In this document: in pieces, positions 1 to 5,059 of the stretch | Position numbering within the stretch: the first letter of the stretch is position 1 | How the letters are laid out: every line of letters begins with the position of its first letter | Assembly: GCA_020347085.1 (NCBI GenBank) | Contig: CP070769.1 | Span: forward strand, 402,029 to 407,087 | Origin: Desulfobacterales bacterium | Lineage (GTDB): Bacteria; Desulfobacterota; Desulfobacteria; Desulfobacterales; C00003060 | Reading direction: 5' to 3' | DNA length: 5,059 bases | Notes under the pieces: model-generated | The model's input: the letters and a program-made list of their open reading frames with translations, nothing else | What the model was told of the DNA's origin: nothing | Database searches by the model: none | Made by a program: the position numbers and the translations under genes

Positions 1-113
1 CAAGACTTCTTTTTGACTATAATTTTTCTTTCTGCCGGGTTCCATGCACGATACCTTCCCAAACGTCAAACCGGGCAACGACATGCGTGCGTAAGAGGTA
101 TGTGACCTAAATG

Positions 114-169
114 ATGGTACGTTTTTCGGCTTCTAGTTTTGAGACCTTGTATGGCATTATCTGAAATCT
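114..169 (+). repeat. Dispersed direct repeat, copy 1
   Basis: This stretch matches 3692-3748 in the same orientation, with a few substitutions and single-base indels. Shared exact blocks are GTTTTTCGGC (121-130), AGTTTTGAGACCTT (135-148) and ATGGCATTATC (151-161). Weaker similarity continues upstream (AGAGGT near 95-100). The spacing of the indels breaks a shared reading frame, so it is more likely a non-coding repeat or a relic of a mobile element than a conserved domain. Confidence 0.7.
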
Positions 170-453
170 GGTCTGATTCATGATCGACAGGTATCTTAAA
201 TTCGGTTGATCTAAAGGCTCTATAAAGCAACCTCCAGTCGTGACAAACCCAGAGAGATTGCTTCTTCCGTTGCGCGGTGCGATGGCAGGTGGAACATAAG
301 GAAGGGAAGCGTGGGTTTTCACTCACCTGATATTACGTAACGTGTATTAGTATCCTACGAAAGAAATTCCATCTTGAAATTGATGGAGTTCAAATGTAAC
401 TTACCTTCGCAAGGTTCGTCTTGTTCGAACGTCCTCCCTTAAGGCCATATTTG

Positions 454-482
454 TTGCGTTGAAGCATAAAGCGGTACATAAT
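454..482 (+). promoter_or_regulatory. Candidate sigma70-type promoter of the MFS gene
   Basis: A TTGCGT -35 (454-459) is separated by 17 bp from a CATAAT -10 (477-482). Transcription would start near 489 and give a leader of about 78 nt before the ATG at 567. The -10 is five of six to consensus and the -35 only three of six, so this is a moderate candidate found by eye. Confidence 0.35.
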
Positions 483-566
483 TTAGTGCTTTCTAATCAC
501 CTAATTTCCATAAGCGCATCCTTATCAGTCTTATCAACCATATCGCGAAGATAGGGGATTGGATAT

Positions 567-1904
567 ATGAATAAAGACAAGAAAGCTGTCTGGGGTTGGG
601 CAATGTATGACTGGGCAAATTCCGCTTTTGCCACAACGGTGATGGCCGGCTTCTTCCCCATCTTCTTTAAGCAGTATTGGAGCTATGGCGCTGATGTTAA
701 TATGAGTACTGCTCAGCTTGGATTCGGCAACTCTATTGCTAGCATCGTTGTTGCCATAATGGCCCCTTTCCTGGGTGCAGTTGCCGACAAAGGATCTGCA
801 AGGAAGAAATTTCTGATTTTTTTTGCGTACATGGGGGTATTAATGACTGCTGCCCTATTCCTGGTTCAAAAAGGAGACTGGGGCTGGGCTATTTTCGTAT
901 ACGTCATGGGAATTATTGGATTCTCCGGTGCAAATATATTTTACGATTCACTTTTGCCGAGTGTAGCGGGTGAAGACGAAATAGATTACGTATCAGGTTT
1001 AGGTTTTTCCATGGGATATCTTGGCGGGGGACTACTTTTTCTTGTCACCGTATTAATGACATTAATGCCGGACAAATTCGGATTGTCCGATGCGGGAACA
1101 GCTGTCAGGTATGCTTTTATTTTAGTCGCCTTATGGTGGGGCCTGTTTACTGTTTTTACTATTTTGTGGGTACCGGAAGAACAAAAAACCACCGCTTCCC
1201 CCAGGGGCGTTCGTTGCATAGCCGATGGCTTCCGGCAATTAGTCGGAACTTTTAAGAAGATTCGTCACCTAAAAACCATATTCCTTTTTTTATGTGCCTA
1301 TTGGTTCTACATTGACGGTGTAGATACCATTATTCGTATGGCTGTCGATTATGGTATGTCCATTGGATTTGCCTCAAATGATCTCATTGTGGCCCTGTTA
1401 ATCACACAGTTTGTGGGTTTTCCTTCTGCCCTCGTATTTGGAAAACTGGGACAACGGTGGAGCGTACGCAAATCGATTTACATTGCCATCGGTATTTACA
1501 TGTTTATAACTGTATGGGGGACGATGATGACTAACAAACAGGAGTTCTATGTTCTGGCTATCATTATCGGTCTGGTGCAGGGCGGGATTCAGGCCTTGAC
1601 TCGATCATACTATTCGCGTCTGATACCCAAAAATCAGACAGCTGAATACTATGGCTTCTACAATATGCTGGGCAAGTTTGCGACTATTCTAGGTCCGGTA
1701 CTGATAGGCACTGTTGGGCTTATTGCACGGCGCTTTTTGATGCCTCCGTCCCCCACACCCGAGCAGATAATATATGTGGGGCAGACAGCTTCTCGCTGGG
1801 GAATTGCGTCTATTTTACTCCTCTTCATCATCGGAGCCATTCTTCTGTTTTTTGTAGATGAAGAAAAAGGCAAAATCGAAGCAGCCTATTTGTCAGAAGC
1901 ATAA
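567..1904 (+). CDS. MFS transporter, UMF1 family
   Basis: This is a complete 445-residue integral membrane transporter of the major facilitator superfamily, UMF1 branch (related to the Atg22 group). The family signature MYDWANSAF...PIFF is at residues 13-34. A motif-A-like loop, GAVADKGSARKK, is at 70-81 between the second and third helices. The conserved NIFYDSLLP lies at 123-131, YWFYIDGVDTIIRMA at 245-259, and the long conserved block from QGGIQALTRSYYS through YGFYNMLGKFA at 338-373. About twelve hydrophobic segments span the length, with a charged central loop around 203-236 separating the halves, as expected for MFS. The ATG has a purine-rich AGGGGAT (553-559) seven bases upstream. Members are assigned as secondary transporters in the inner membrane; the substrate of this one cannot be read from sequence. 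It stands alone, facing a convergent gene across a REP-like hairpin. Confidence 0.95.
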   Translation: MNKDKKAVWGWAMYDWANSAFATTVMAGFFPIFFKQYWSYGADVNMSTAQLGFGNSIASIVVAIMAPFLGAVADKGSARKKFLIFFAYMGVLMTAALFLVQKGDWGWAIFVYVMGIIGFSGANIFYDSLLPSVAGEDEIDYVSGLGFSMGYLGGGLLFLVTVLMTLMPDKFGLSDAGTAVRYAFILVALWWGLFTVFTILWVPEEQKTTASPRGVRCIADGFRQLVGTFKKIRHLKTIFLFLCAYWFYIDGVDTIIRMAVDYGMSIGFASNDLIVALLITQFVGFPSALVFGKLGQRWSVRKSIYIAIGIYMFITVWGTMMTNKQEFYVLAIIIGLVQGGIQALTRSYYSRLIPKNQTAEYYGFYNMLGKFATILGPVLIGTVGLIARRFLMPPSPTPEQIIYVGQTASRWGIASILLLFIIGAILLFFVDEEKGKIEAAYLSEA

Positions 1905-1921
1905 CCTACTACCCGGTAAAA

Positions 1922-1951
1922 TGAAGCTCCCCGCCGCAAGCGGACGGGGTA
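1922..1951 (+). repeat. REP-like palindrome, copy A
   Basis: TGAAGC precedes a hairpin made of CCCCG (1929-1933) and CCG (1934-1936), a CAAG loop (1937-1940), then CGG (1941-1943), a bulged A, and CGGGG (1945-1949). The same framework (TGAAGC, TCCCCG, CAAG loop, CGGGG-AT) recurs at 4896-4926. It sits between two convergent genes, where it may act as a transcription barrier. No T-tract follows, so it is not a canonical intrinsic terminator. Confidence 0.7.
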
Positions 1952-2059
1952 TTGAAAACTTAATAAAAAACTCCACTAAGTGTCATCCGATAATATCCAT
2001 TGTAGCATCAGTGAGTGTTGGAATTTAGGCAATGACGATGTACCCTTGTCACCGACAGA

Positions 2060-2671
2060 TTACCTCGCCTTATCTTTTTCCATTGAATGCTTTCCAACCA
2101 ATGTCCTTGCATGCCAAAACGACGGCACATTACAATGCCATTCAGATAGCAGAAGAGTAATAGCAATCTCCTCACATGCCACAAGTGCCTGCAAGGTTGC
2201 AGCGCCATGAAAAGGCTGGGGGATATCGAACATGAATAGAATAAAGACCGTAACACTCATCAATACAGCCGCTACCTTGGCAGCCCATGTGTGGTAGCTT
2301 GGAAGCCTTCGGAACTTCACGAAGCCGGCTATTAAAGGAAAGATATAAGCTCCTATTACTAACAAAACAAAAAATGCTTCACGTTTCAGTATCTCTGGCC
2401 ATAGCCACCAGGCGCACAGCGGCACCGTGAAATAAGTCGCCAAATCACCCCAACTGTCGAGCTTGGTTCCAAGTTCTGAGGCCCCGTTTAGCCTGCGCGC
2501 AATAAATCCATCAATGGAATCCGACAAAAGCGAGACCGCCAGGACGGTGAGAAACAGTTTGGGGCGCCCGGTCCAAGCCAGATAAAGAAGAAAAGGTGCT
2601 GCAATGAGACGGAAGCCGCTCAGGAGGTTGGGTATGCTCACCCGTATCGATGTCATTTGATTATCGATCAC
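2060..2671 (-). CDS. CDP-alcohol phosphatidyltransferase family protein
   Basis: This is an inner-membrane enzyme that transfers a phosphatidyl group from a CDP-alcohol such as CDP-diacylglycerol to an alcohol acceptor in phospholipid synthesis. The full family motif D-x2-D-G-x2-A-R-x8-G-x3-D-x3-D is present: D51, D54, G55, A58, R59, G68, D72 and D76, which coordinate the metal and form the active site. The N-terminal IPNLLSGFRLIAAP (13-26) is PgsA-like, and YHTWAAK (126-132) supplies the usual later conserved lysine. Five to six hydrophobic segments fit a roughly 200-residue family member. The acceptor (glycerol-3-phosphate, inositol-phosphate or other) is not determined, so no gene symbol is given. 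The start is a GTG at 2671 with GAGGA almost touching it; an ATG at 2656 (residue 6) is the alternative. A stop codon lies in frame just upstream of the GTG. A good promoter lies at 2870-2898. Confidence 0.92.
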   Translation of the reverse strand: MIDNQMTSIRVSIPNLLSGFRLIAAPFLLYLAWTGRPKLFLTVLAVSLLSDSIDGFIARRLNGASELGTKLDSWGDLATYFTVPLCAWWLWPEILKREAFFVLLVIGAYIFPLIAGFVKFRRLPSYHTWAAKVAAVLMSVTVFILFMFDIPQPFHGAATLQALVACEEIAITLLLSEWHCNVPSFWHARTLVGKHSMEKDKAR

Positions 2672-2869
2672 ATCCTCGAGGGTGTCCTCTCTAACTGAAA
2701 TCCATCCGCGTTAATGGATAGAACGTTTCCATAGTAGCAAGGAATTCTAGATACTCCAGGACAAGAGTCTTTCAAGATATTTGCCAAGATTTTGGGTTTT
2801 TGAAGCCAACAGGTTTTCAATCTTTCTTCCCAAAACTGATGCCTATCACGAATACGGTTTTGTTGAAGA

Positions 2870-2898
2870 TTTGTAACGAAAATAATAACATATGTCAA
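2870..2898 (-). promoter_or_regulatory. Sigma70-type promoter towards the phosphatidyltransferase
   Basis: On the minus strand a perfect TTGACA -35 (2898-2893) is followed by 17 bp and a TACAAA -10 (2875-2870). Transcription would begin near 2863 and leave a leader of about 190 nt before the GTG at 2671. I saw no recognisable riboswitch in the leader. The promoter fires away from the structured segment at 2928-3095. Confidence 0.55.
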
Positions 2899-2927
2899 GG
2901 GGGTGGCCTAAATCTGTCAACTGAAAA

Positions 2928-3095
2928 GGAGGACCGCGATGAAAACATCGCAAGCAGTTCCCAACGACATGAGTAAACGACTACCCGCATAGCGAATGGC
3001 TTTATTACACGGCCAAAGGCCGCAAAATAAAAAGGAACGTCAGTTCCCCCACGTTTAAGTTTTGGGACCCCGCGCGAAGCACGGGGTTTGCCTCC
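2928..3095 (+). ncRNA. Candidate structured RNA (HEARO/omega-RNA-like?)
   Basis: This segment of 168 nt is unusually dense in complementary pairs. GGAGG (2928-2932) can pair with CCTCC (3091-3095) and close the whole domain. Inside are GCGATG-AAAA-CATCGC (2936-2951), CGGCC-AAA-GGCCG (3010-3022), GGAAC-GTCA-GTTCC (3034-3047) and ACCCCG...CGGGGT with an inner GC-GAA-GC (3067-3087). The A-rich loops favour the plus strand. The CACGGGGT arm resembles the REP-like hairpins elsewhere in the window. The minus-strand frame across it is arginine-rich with no family features. Size, layout and intergenic position would suit a stand-alone HEARO (IscB-type omega-RNA) element without its nuclease gene, but that identity is a guess. 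A mobile-element end or a REP composite are alternatives. Confidence 0.4.
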
Positions 3096-3115
3096 AAACA
3101 ATCAACCACACAGTT

Positions 3116-3577
3116 TTAAGGGTTGTCTTTCTCAATTCTTGTCCTCAATGCAGTTATCCTTCCACTCAAATCTCCTAAGTCGATAAAGTGCCTTTCCGTT
3201 CTTCCTGGTAAAACCATCTCCAAGGCGAGGAGAAGTTCCCGTCCAAAGCCTCTCTCGAAGCAAATCTTGTCAATGGCTTCGTGGTCATGAATATCCTTTT
3301 CCATAGCAACTATTTCAGCAAATTCGTGAGCAACTATCCCCTTGGTGATGTCATCGTCTAGTGTGTAAATAACAGAGATGCCAAAAGCAGTTTCCTTGCT
3401 CCGGTAGAGTAGCTCGGGCTGAAACCCAAGAATTCCCTCAAATTCTTCAAGCCTCTTGGCCATACCTGGGGAGGACATATGAAATTCGAGATACGTTTTC
3501 AGCAATGAGGTTTTGTCTTTAACTTCATCGAAACGCTCACGAACTTCTAAGAAGATGTTTAAGACAACTTTTTCCAT
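3116..3577 (-). CDS. Hypothetical protein with zincin-like HEFAE motif
   Basis: A 153-residue soluble protein that I cannot assign to a named family. No signal peptide or membrane segment is visible. The centre reads IVAHEFAEIVAMEKDIHDHEAIDKICFERGFGRELL (81-116, key residues H84, E85, E88, H97, H99, E100, D103). This layout resembles small zinc-peptidase-like proteins in which HExxH is followed by an acidic 'EAD..' helix and a GFG turn, but the second histidine of HExxH is a glutamate here. It could be an inactive or variant metal-binding fold. The ATG at 3577 has AAAGG four bases upstream, a good ribosome site. It is separated from the upstream minus-strand cassette by 254 bp holding a dispersed repeat, so it is probably transcribed on its own. 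Confidence 0.8.
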   Translation of the reverse strand: MEKVVLNIFLEVRERFDEVKDKTSLLKTYLEFHMSSPGMAKRLEEFEGILGFQPELLYRSKETAFGISVIYTLDDDITKGIVAHEFAEIVAMEKDIHDHEAIDKICFERGFGRELLLALEMVLPGRTERHFIDLGDLSGRITALRTRIEKDNP

Positions 3578-3831
3578 ACAACCTTTCTGAAATGATTCTT
3601 TTGTTAATTTTCTTGTTTTATTAGCCGGCCGGTCCGGAAATCCTATCCTGGATTGCAGAAAAAGGGCCGTATTTAGAGGTGTCAGTTGAAAATGGTAAGT
3701 TTTTCGGCCTTCAGTTTTGAGACCTTATTATGGCATTATCGTGAATCTAGCATGAAGAATCACAACGTGACCACGGAGGGGAAATGAAGTGTTCTTGCTG
3801 TAAGCAATGACTATTGACACCATATTCCAGT
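3578..3831. other. Intergenic gap with repeat copy
   Basis: No gene was found between the two minus-strand coding regions. The gap contains the second dispersed repeat (3692-3748), a GC-rich palindromic patch CCGGCCGG near 3626-3636, and a TGTCAGTTGAAAA element (3680-3692) that resembles 2915-2927. An eight-codon plus-strand frame at 3784-3810 has a strong GGAGGGG site but is too short to credit. Confidence 0.5.
3692..3748 (+). repeat. Dispersed direct repeat, copy 2
   Basis: This is the counterpart of 114-169, about 3.58 kb away in the same orientation. It shares GTTTTTCGGC (3699-3708), AGTTTTGAGACCTT (3713-3726) and ATGGCATTATC (3730-3740). Homology fades downstream of about 3750, so the repeat unit appears to be only about 60-80 bp. 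Confidence 0.7.
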
Positions 3832-4530
3832 TCACTCTGGGAACATGATTTCACCATCTAAAACACCTTTGTCTATATATTCATAAGCCTTTTCGTCCCC
3901 AAGCAAGTTTTCCAGTGAACTCATGGGGATTTGAATCATTCTGCTTTGATCGAGAGGAGCGAAGAAACCTATAACGGTAAAGTCTAAGTCGTGTTCAAAC
4001 CCCGAGATTGAGAGAAACACTTTTTTGCCTACATAGCTGCGAAGTGCTTCTTTTTCGCACGTCCATGGATATGTAACACTTAAAGCACATACCCTTTCAC
4101 CTTTTTGATACGCTTTAGGCTTACCTCTGGGATAAAACACTATTTTTCCACAACTAGATGTACCAGTAAGGCTGCATTCCCCGCCCTTAACTATACTTTG
4201 TACAGTATTTTCGATTACACTGATTTCTCGACGCGTTTCGAATGCCCTTTCCTTTAGTGAGGCCAACTGGTTGTAACCAATGAAAGACAATGTGCCAATG
4301 ACAAGAAATACCACTGCCACAAGAGTTAAAAGATTTCTCCTGTTTCTATTACGTATTGCTTGAAGGGTGTCTCTGAGAGGTTCACTAGAATCTTCTGCGA
4401 ATCCACCCCCGTTCTTCAGAAGCTTACGCAACAGGTCTAATTCGATATCCTTAATGGTGGCTGAATGGTCAGATCCGGGGTCTTGAGTCCCTTGATCGTT
4501 TGGACGAGAAGTAACCGTATCCGATTTCAT
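3832..4530 (-). CDS. Hypothetical single-pass membrane protein, four-Cys exodomain
   Basis: I do not recognise the family. Counting from the GTG at 4548 (238 aa), residues 1-65 are polar, probably disordered and cytoplasmic. A basic RNRNRR (66-71) precedes one membrane helix (about 73-91), which predicts N-inside, C-outside topology. Residues 94-118 are charged and may form a short coiled coil. The C-terminal part (about 120-238) is a mixed beta-rich domain with four cysteines, C125, C133, C154 and C164, suited to disulfides in the periplasm. The ATG at 4530 is chosen because it follows the upstream stop by one base (TAA-C-ATG), typical of coupled translation. The GTG at 4548 would overlap the upstream gene by 17 bases and has no clear ribosome site. 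It most likely forms an operon with 4532-4870. Confidence 0.8.
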   Translation of the reverse strand: MKSDTVTSRPNDQGTQDPGSDHSATIKDIELDLLRKLLKNGGGFAEDSSEPLRDTLQAIRNRNRRNLLTLVAVVFLVIGTLSFIGYNQLASLKERAFETRREISVIENTVQSIVKGGECSLTGTSSCGKIVFYPRGKPKAYQKGERVCALSVTYPWTCEKEALRSYVGKKVFLSISGFEHDLDFTVIGFFAPLDQSRMIQIPMSSLENLLGDEKAYEYIDKGVLDGEIMFPE

Positions 4531-4531
4531 G

Positions 4532-4870
4532 TTATTTTGACTTGTCACCGTTTTCGATTGTGGCCAAAATCTGTGAGAGCTCTTTCTTTAGGAAATAGAG
4601 AATGACTTGATTGCTAACAGCTTGTTCGATCTCATCTGCCAAACTATTTCTCAGTCCGTAGAAGCTATCTGGCACGGGGACATTTTTGTAGCGCAGTTGT
4701 TCTATCGTCTCTATGATGGCCTTGAGCTGTTCCCGCTTGGTTTTAAGACGGGGCAGGCCAGCAGTCTTAGAAATGGAATTGACTAAGTTCCGAAGCTTTG
4801 CCGTGAGATCTTCCGCTTCTCTTCTCATGCTTGCAGGCCTTCCTCTACTTCGCGGGGACTCTGGTGTCAA
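4532..4870 (-). CDS. Small basic hypothetical protein with RGRP motif
   Basis: A protein of up to 112 residues with no family I can name. The N-terminus carries an AT-hook-like SRGRPAS (8-14), followed by mostly helical, charged sequence: helix candidates are about 16-34, 44-62 (KREQLKAIIETIEQLR), 70-85 and 87-106. No membrane segment is seen. It may bind nucleic acid or a partner protein, but that is inference. The start is uncertain. The TTG at 4870 includes the RGRP segment but has no ribosome site, while the ATG at 4828 (98 aa) has GAGGAAGG about nine bases upstream. I kept the longer form because RGRP is common near protein N-termini. Its stop overlaps or abuts the next gene, so the two are probably co-translated. 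A REP-like palindrome (4896-4926) sits just upstream. Confidence 0.72.
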   Translation of the reverse strand: MTPESPRSRGRPASMRREAEDLTAKLRNLVNSISKTAGLPRLKTKREQLKAIIETIEQLRYKNVPVPDSFYGLRNSLADEIEQAVSNQVILYFLKKELSQILATIENGDKSK

Positions 4871-4895
4871 AAGGTCATGTTGTGGGATCTCTCGG

Positions 4896-4926
4896 TGAAG
4901 CCTCCCCGCGGCAAGCCGCGGGGCAT
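4896..4926 (+). repeat. REP-like palindrome, copy B
   Basis: TGAAGCC leads into a perfect 8-bp stem, CCCCGCGG (4904-4911), a CAAG loop (4912-4915) and CCGCGGGG (4916-4923), then CAT. It has the same framework as copy A at 1922-1951. The sequence variation between the copies keeps the pairing, as expected of REP-type elements. Confidence 0.75.
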
Positions 4927-4936
4927 CCTCATATTT

Positions 4937-5022
4937 CCTCCCCCTTGATGGGGGAGGACCGAGGTGGGGGTGAAGAACTCGTCAATCTTCCCCCTCCCCT
5001 TTTTCCCCTCCCTCCAGGGGAG
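4937..5022 (+). repeat. C/G-skewed palindromic intergenic repeat cluster
   Basis: A perfect 8-bp stem, CCTCCCCC (4937-4944) with GGGGGAGG (4950-4957) around a TTGAT loop, is followed by a purine-rich GAGGTGGGGGTGAAGAA. An unbroken 30-nt pyrimidine tract (4986-5015) and a second hairpin, CTCCC-TCCAG-GGGAG (5008-5022), come next. GGTGGGGGTGAAGA is roughly complementary to the pyrimidine tract, so a larger fold is possible. The pattern resembles dispersed intergenic repeats seen in many deltaproteobacterial and related genomes. No gene is seen between 4871 and the window end. Confidence 0.65.
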
Positions 5023-5059
5023 AGGAATCAATAAGGATGCCATTCATCCCCGCCCCAAG

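Larger units (their letters stand above)
1..566. other. Intergenic region without a convincing gene
   Basis: No reading frame here looks like a real protein. The longest frame, on the minus strand at 66-326, has a CSTCH...CH run but otherwise low-complexity content, and it overlaps a dispersed repeat. The region contains that repeat copy (114-169), a palindromic TTACGTAA (333-340), three short inverted repeats (CCATC/GATGG at 369-386, ACCTT-CGC-AAGGT at 403-415, GTTCGAAC at 423-430) and a candidate promoter for the transporter (454-482). The left part could be decayed mobile or coding DNA, but nothing identifies it. Confidence 0.5.

Noticed and set aside
66..326. Minus-strand 86-codon frame with CSTCH and CH motifs
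   Set aside because: It overlaps the dispersed repeat, whose second copy has indels that break the frame. It has no family features beyond a few cysteines, so it could at most be a relic.
1980..2256. Frames on either strand overlapping the end of the phosphatidyltransferase
   Set aside because: These are shadows of a well-supported coding region in another frame.
2668..2898. Minus-strand 76-codon frame overlapping the phosphatidyltransferase start by 4 bases
   Set aside because: Its TTG start is the -35 box of the best promoter, so that promoter could not express it. The composition looks non-coding and no ribosome site is visible.
3067..3087. Hairpin as an intrinsic terminator of the 153-aa gene
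   Set aside because: On the minus strand the stem is followed by CCCAAAAC rather than a T-run, so termination is not supported.
2895..3101. Minus-strand 68-codon arginine-rich frame
   Set aside because: It runs through the stacked hairpins of the structured segment, and no domain is recognisable.
4842..4870. TTGACA at 4870-4865 as a promoter -35 for the cassette
   Set aside because: The matching -10 with 17-bp spacing is TAGAGG, which is poor, and it would overlap the GAGGAAGG ribosome site of the ATG at 4828.
1..5059. CRISPR array, tRNA or rRNA genes
   Set aside because: No regularly spaced repeats, cloverleaf-like arrangement or conserved rRNA segments were seen on either strand.

Overview
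The window looks like chromosomal DNA from a Gram-negative-type, medium-GC bacterium. The taxon cannot be fixed from sequence alone. The gene content and the abundance of GC-rich palindromic intergenic repeats would fit a deltaproteobacterial (Desulfobacterota), Nitrospirae or planctomycete/anammox-like genome, but that is inference.

Layout: positions 1-566 carry no convincing gene. They hold one copy of a dispersed direct repeat, several small inverted repeats and a plausible promoter for the next gene. At 567-1904 (+) lies a complete UMF1-type MFS transporter. It converges on a CDP-alcohol phosphatidyltransferase at 2060-2671 (-), with a REP-like hairpin between the two 3' ends. From 2672 to 3115 there is no credible protein gene. 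This stretch has a good sigma70-type promoter firing towards the phosphatidyltransferase and, next to it, a compact 168-nt segment (2928-3095) with a closing stem and four internal hairpins, which I read as a candidate structured RNA. Next, all on the minus strand, come a 153-aa unknown protein with a zincin-like but altered HEFAE motif (3116-3577), a gap with the second copy of the dispersed repeat, and a two-gene cassette. The cassette encodes a small basic RGRP-containing protein (4532-4870) followed by a single-pass membrane protein with four extracytoplasmic cysteines (3832-4530). The right end (4896-5059) is a cluster of palindromic repeats and a 30-nt all-pyrimidine tract.

Only the transporter and the phosphatidyltransferase can be assigned to families with confidence. 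They converge and need not be functionally linked. The two cassette genes are probably translationally coupled and should act together, but their role is unknown. The most interesting item is the structured intergenic segment at 2928-3095. A stand-alone HEARO/omega-RNA-type element is one hypothesis. It was not confirmed here and needs a covariance-model search.
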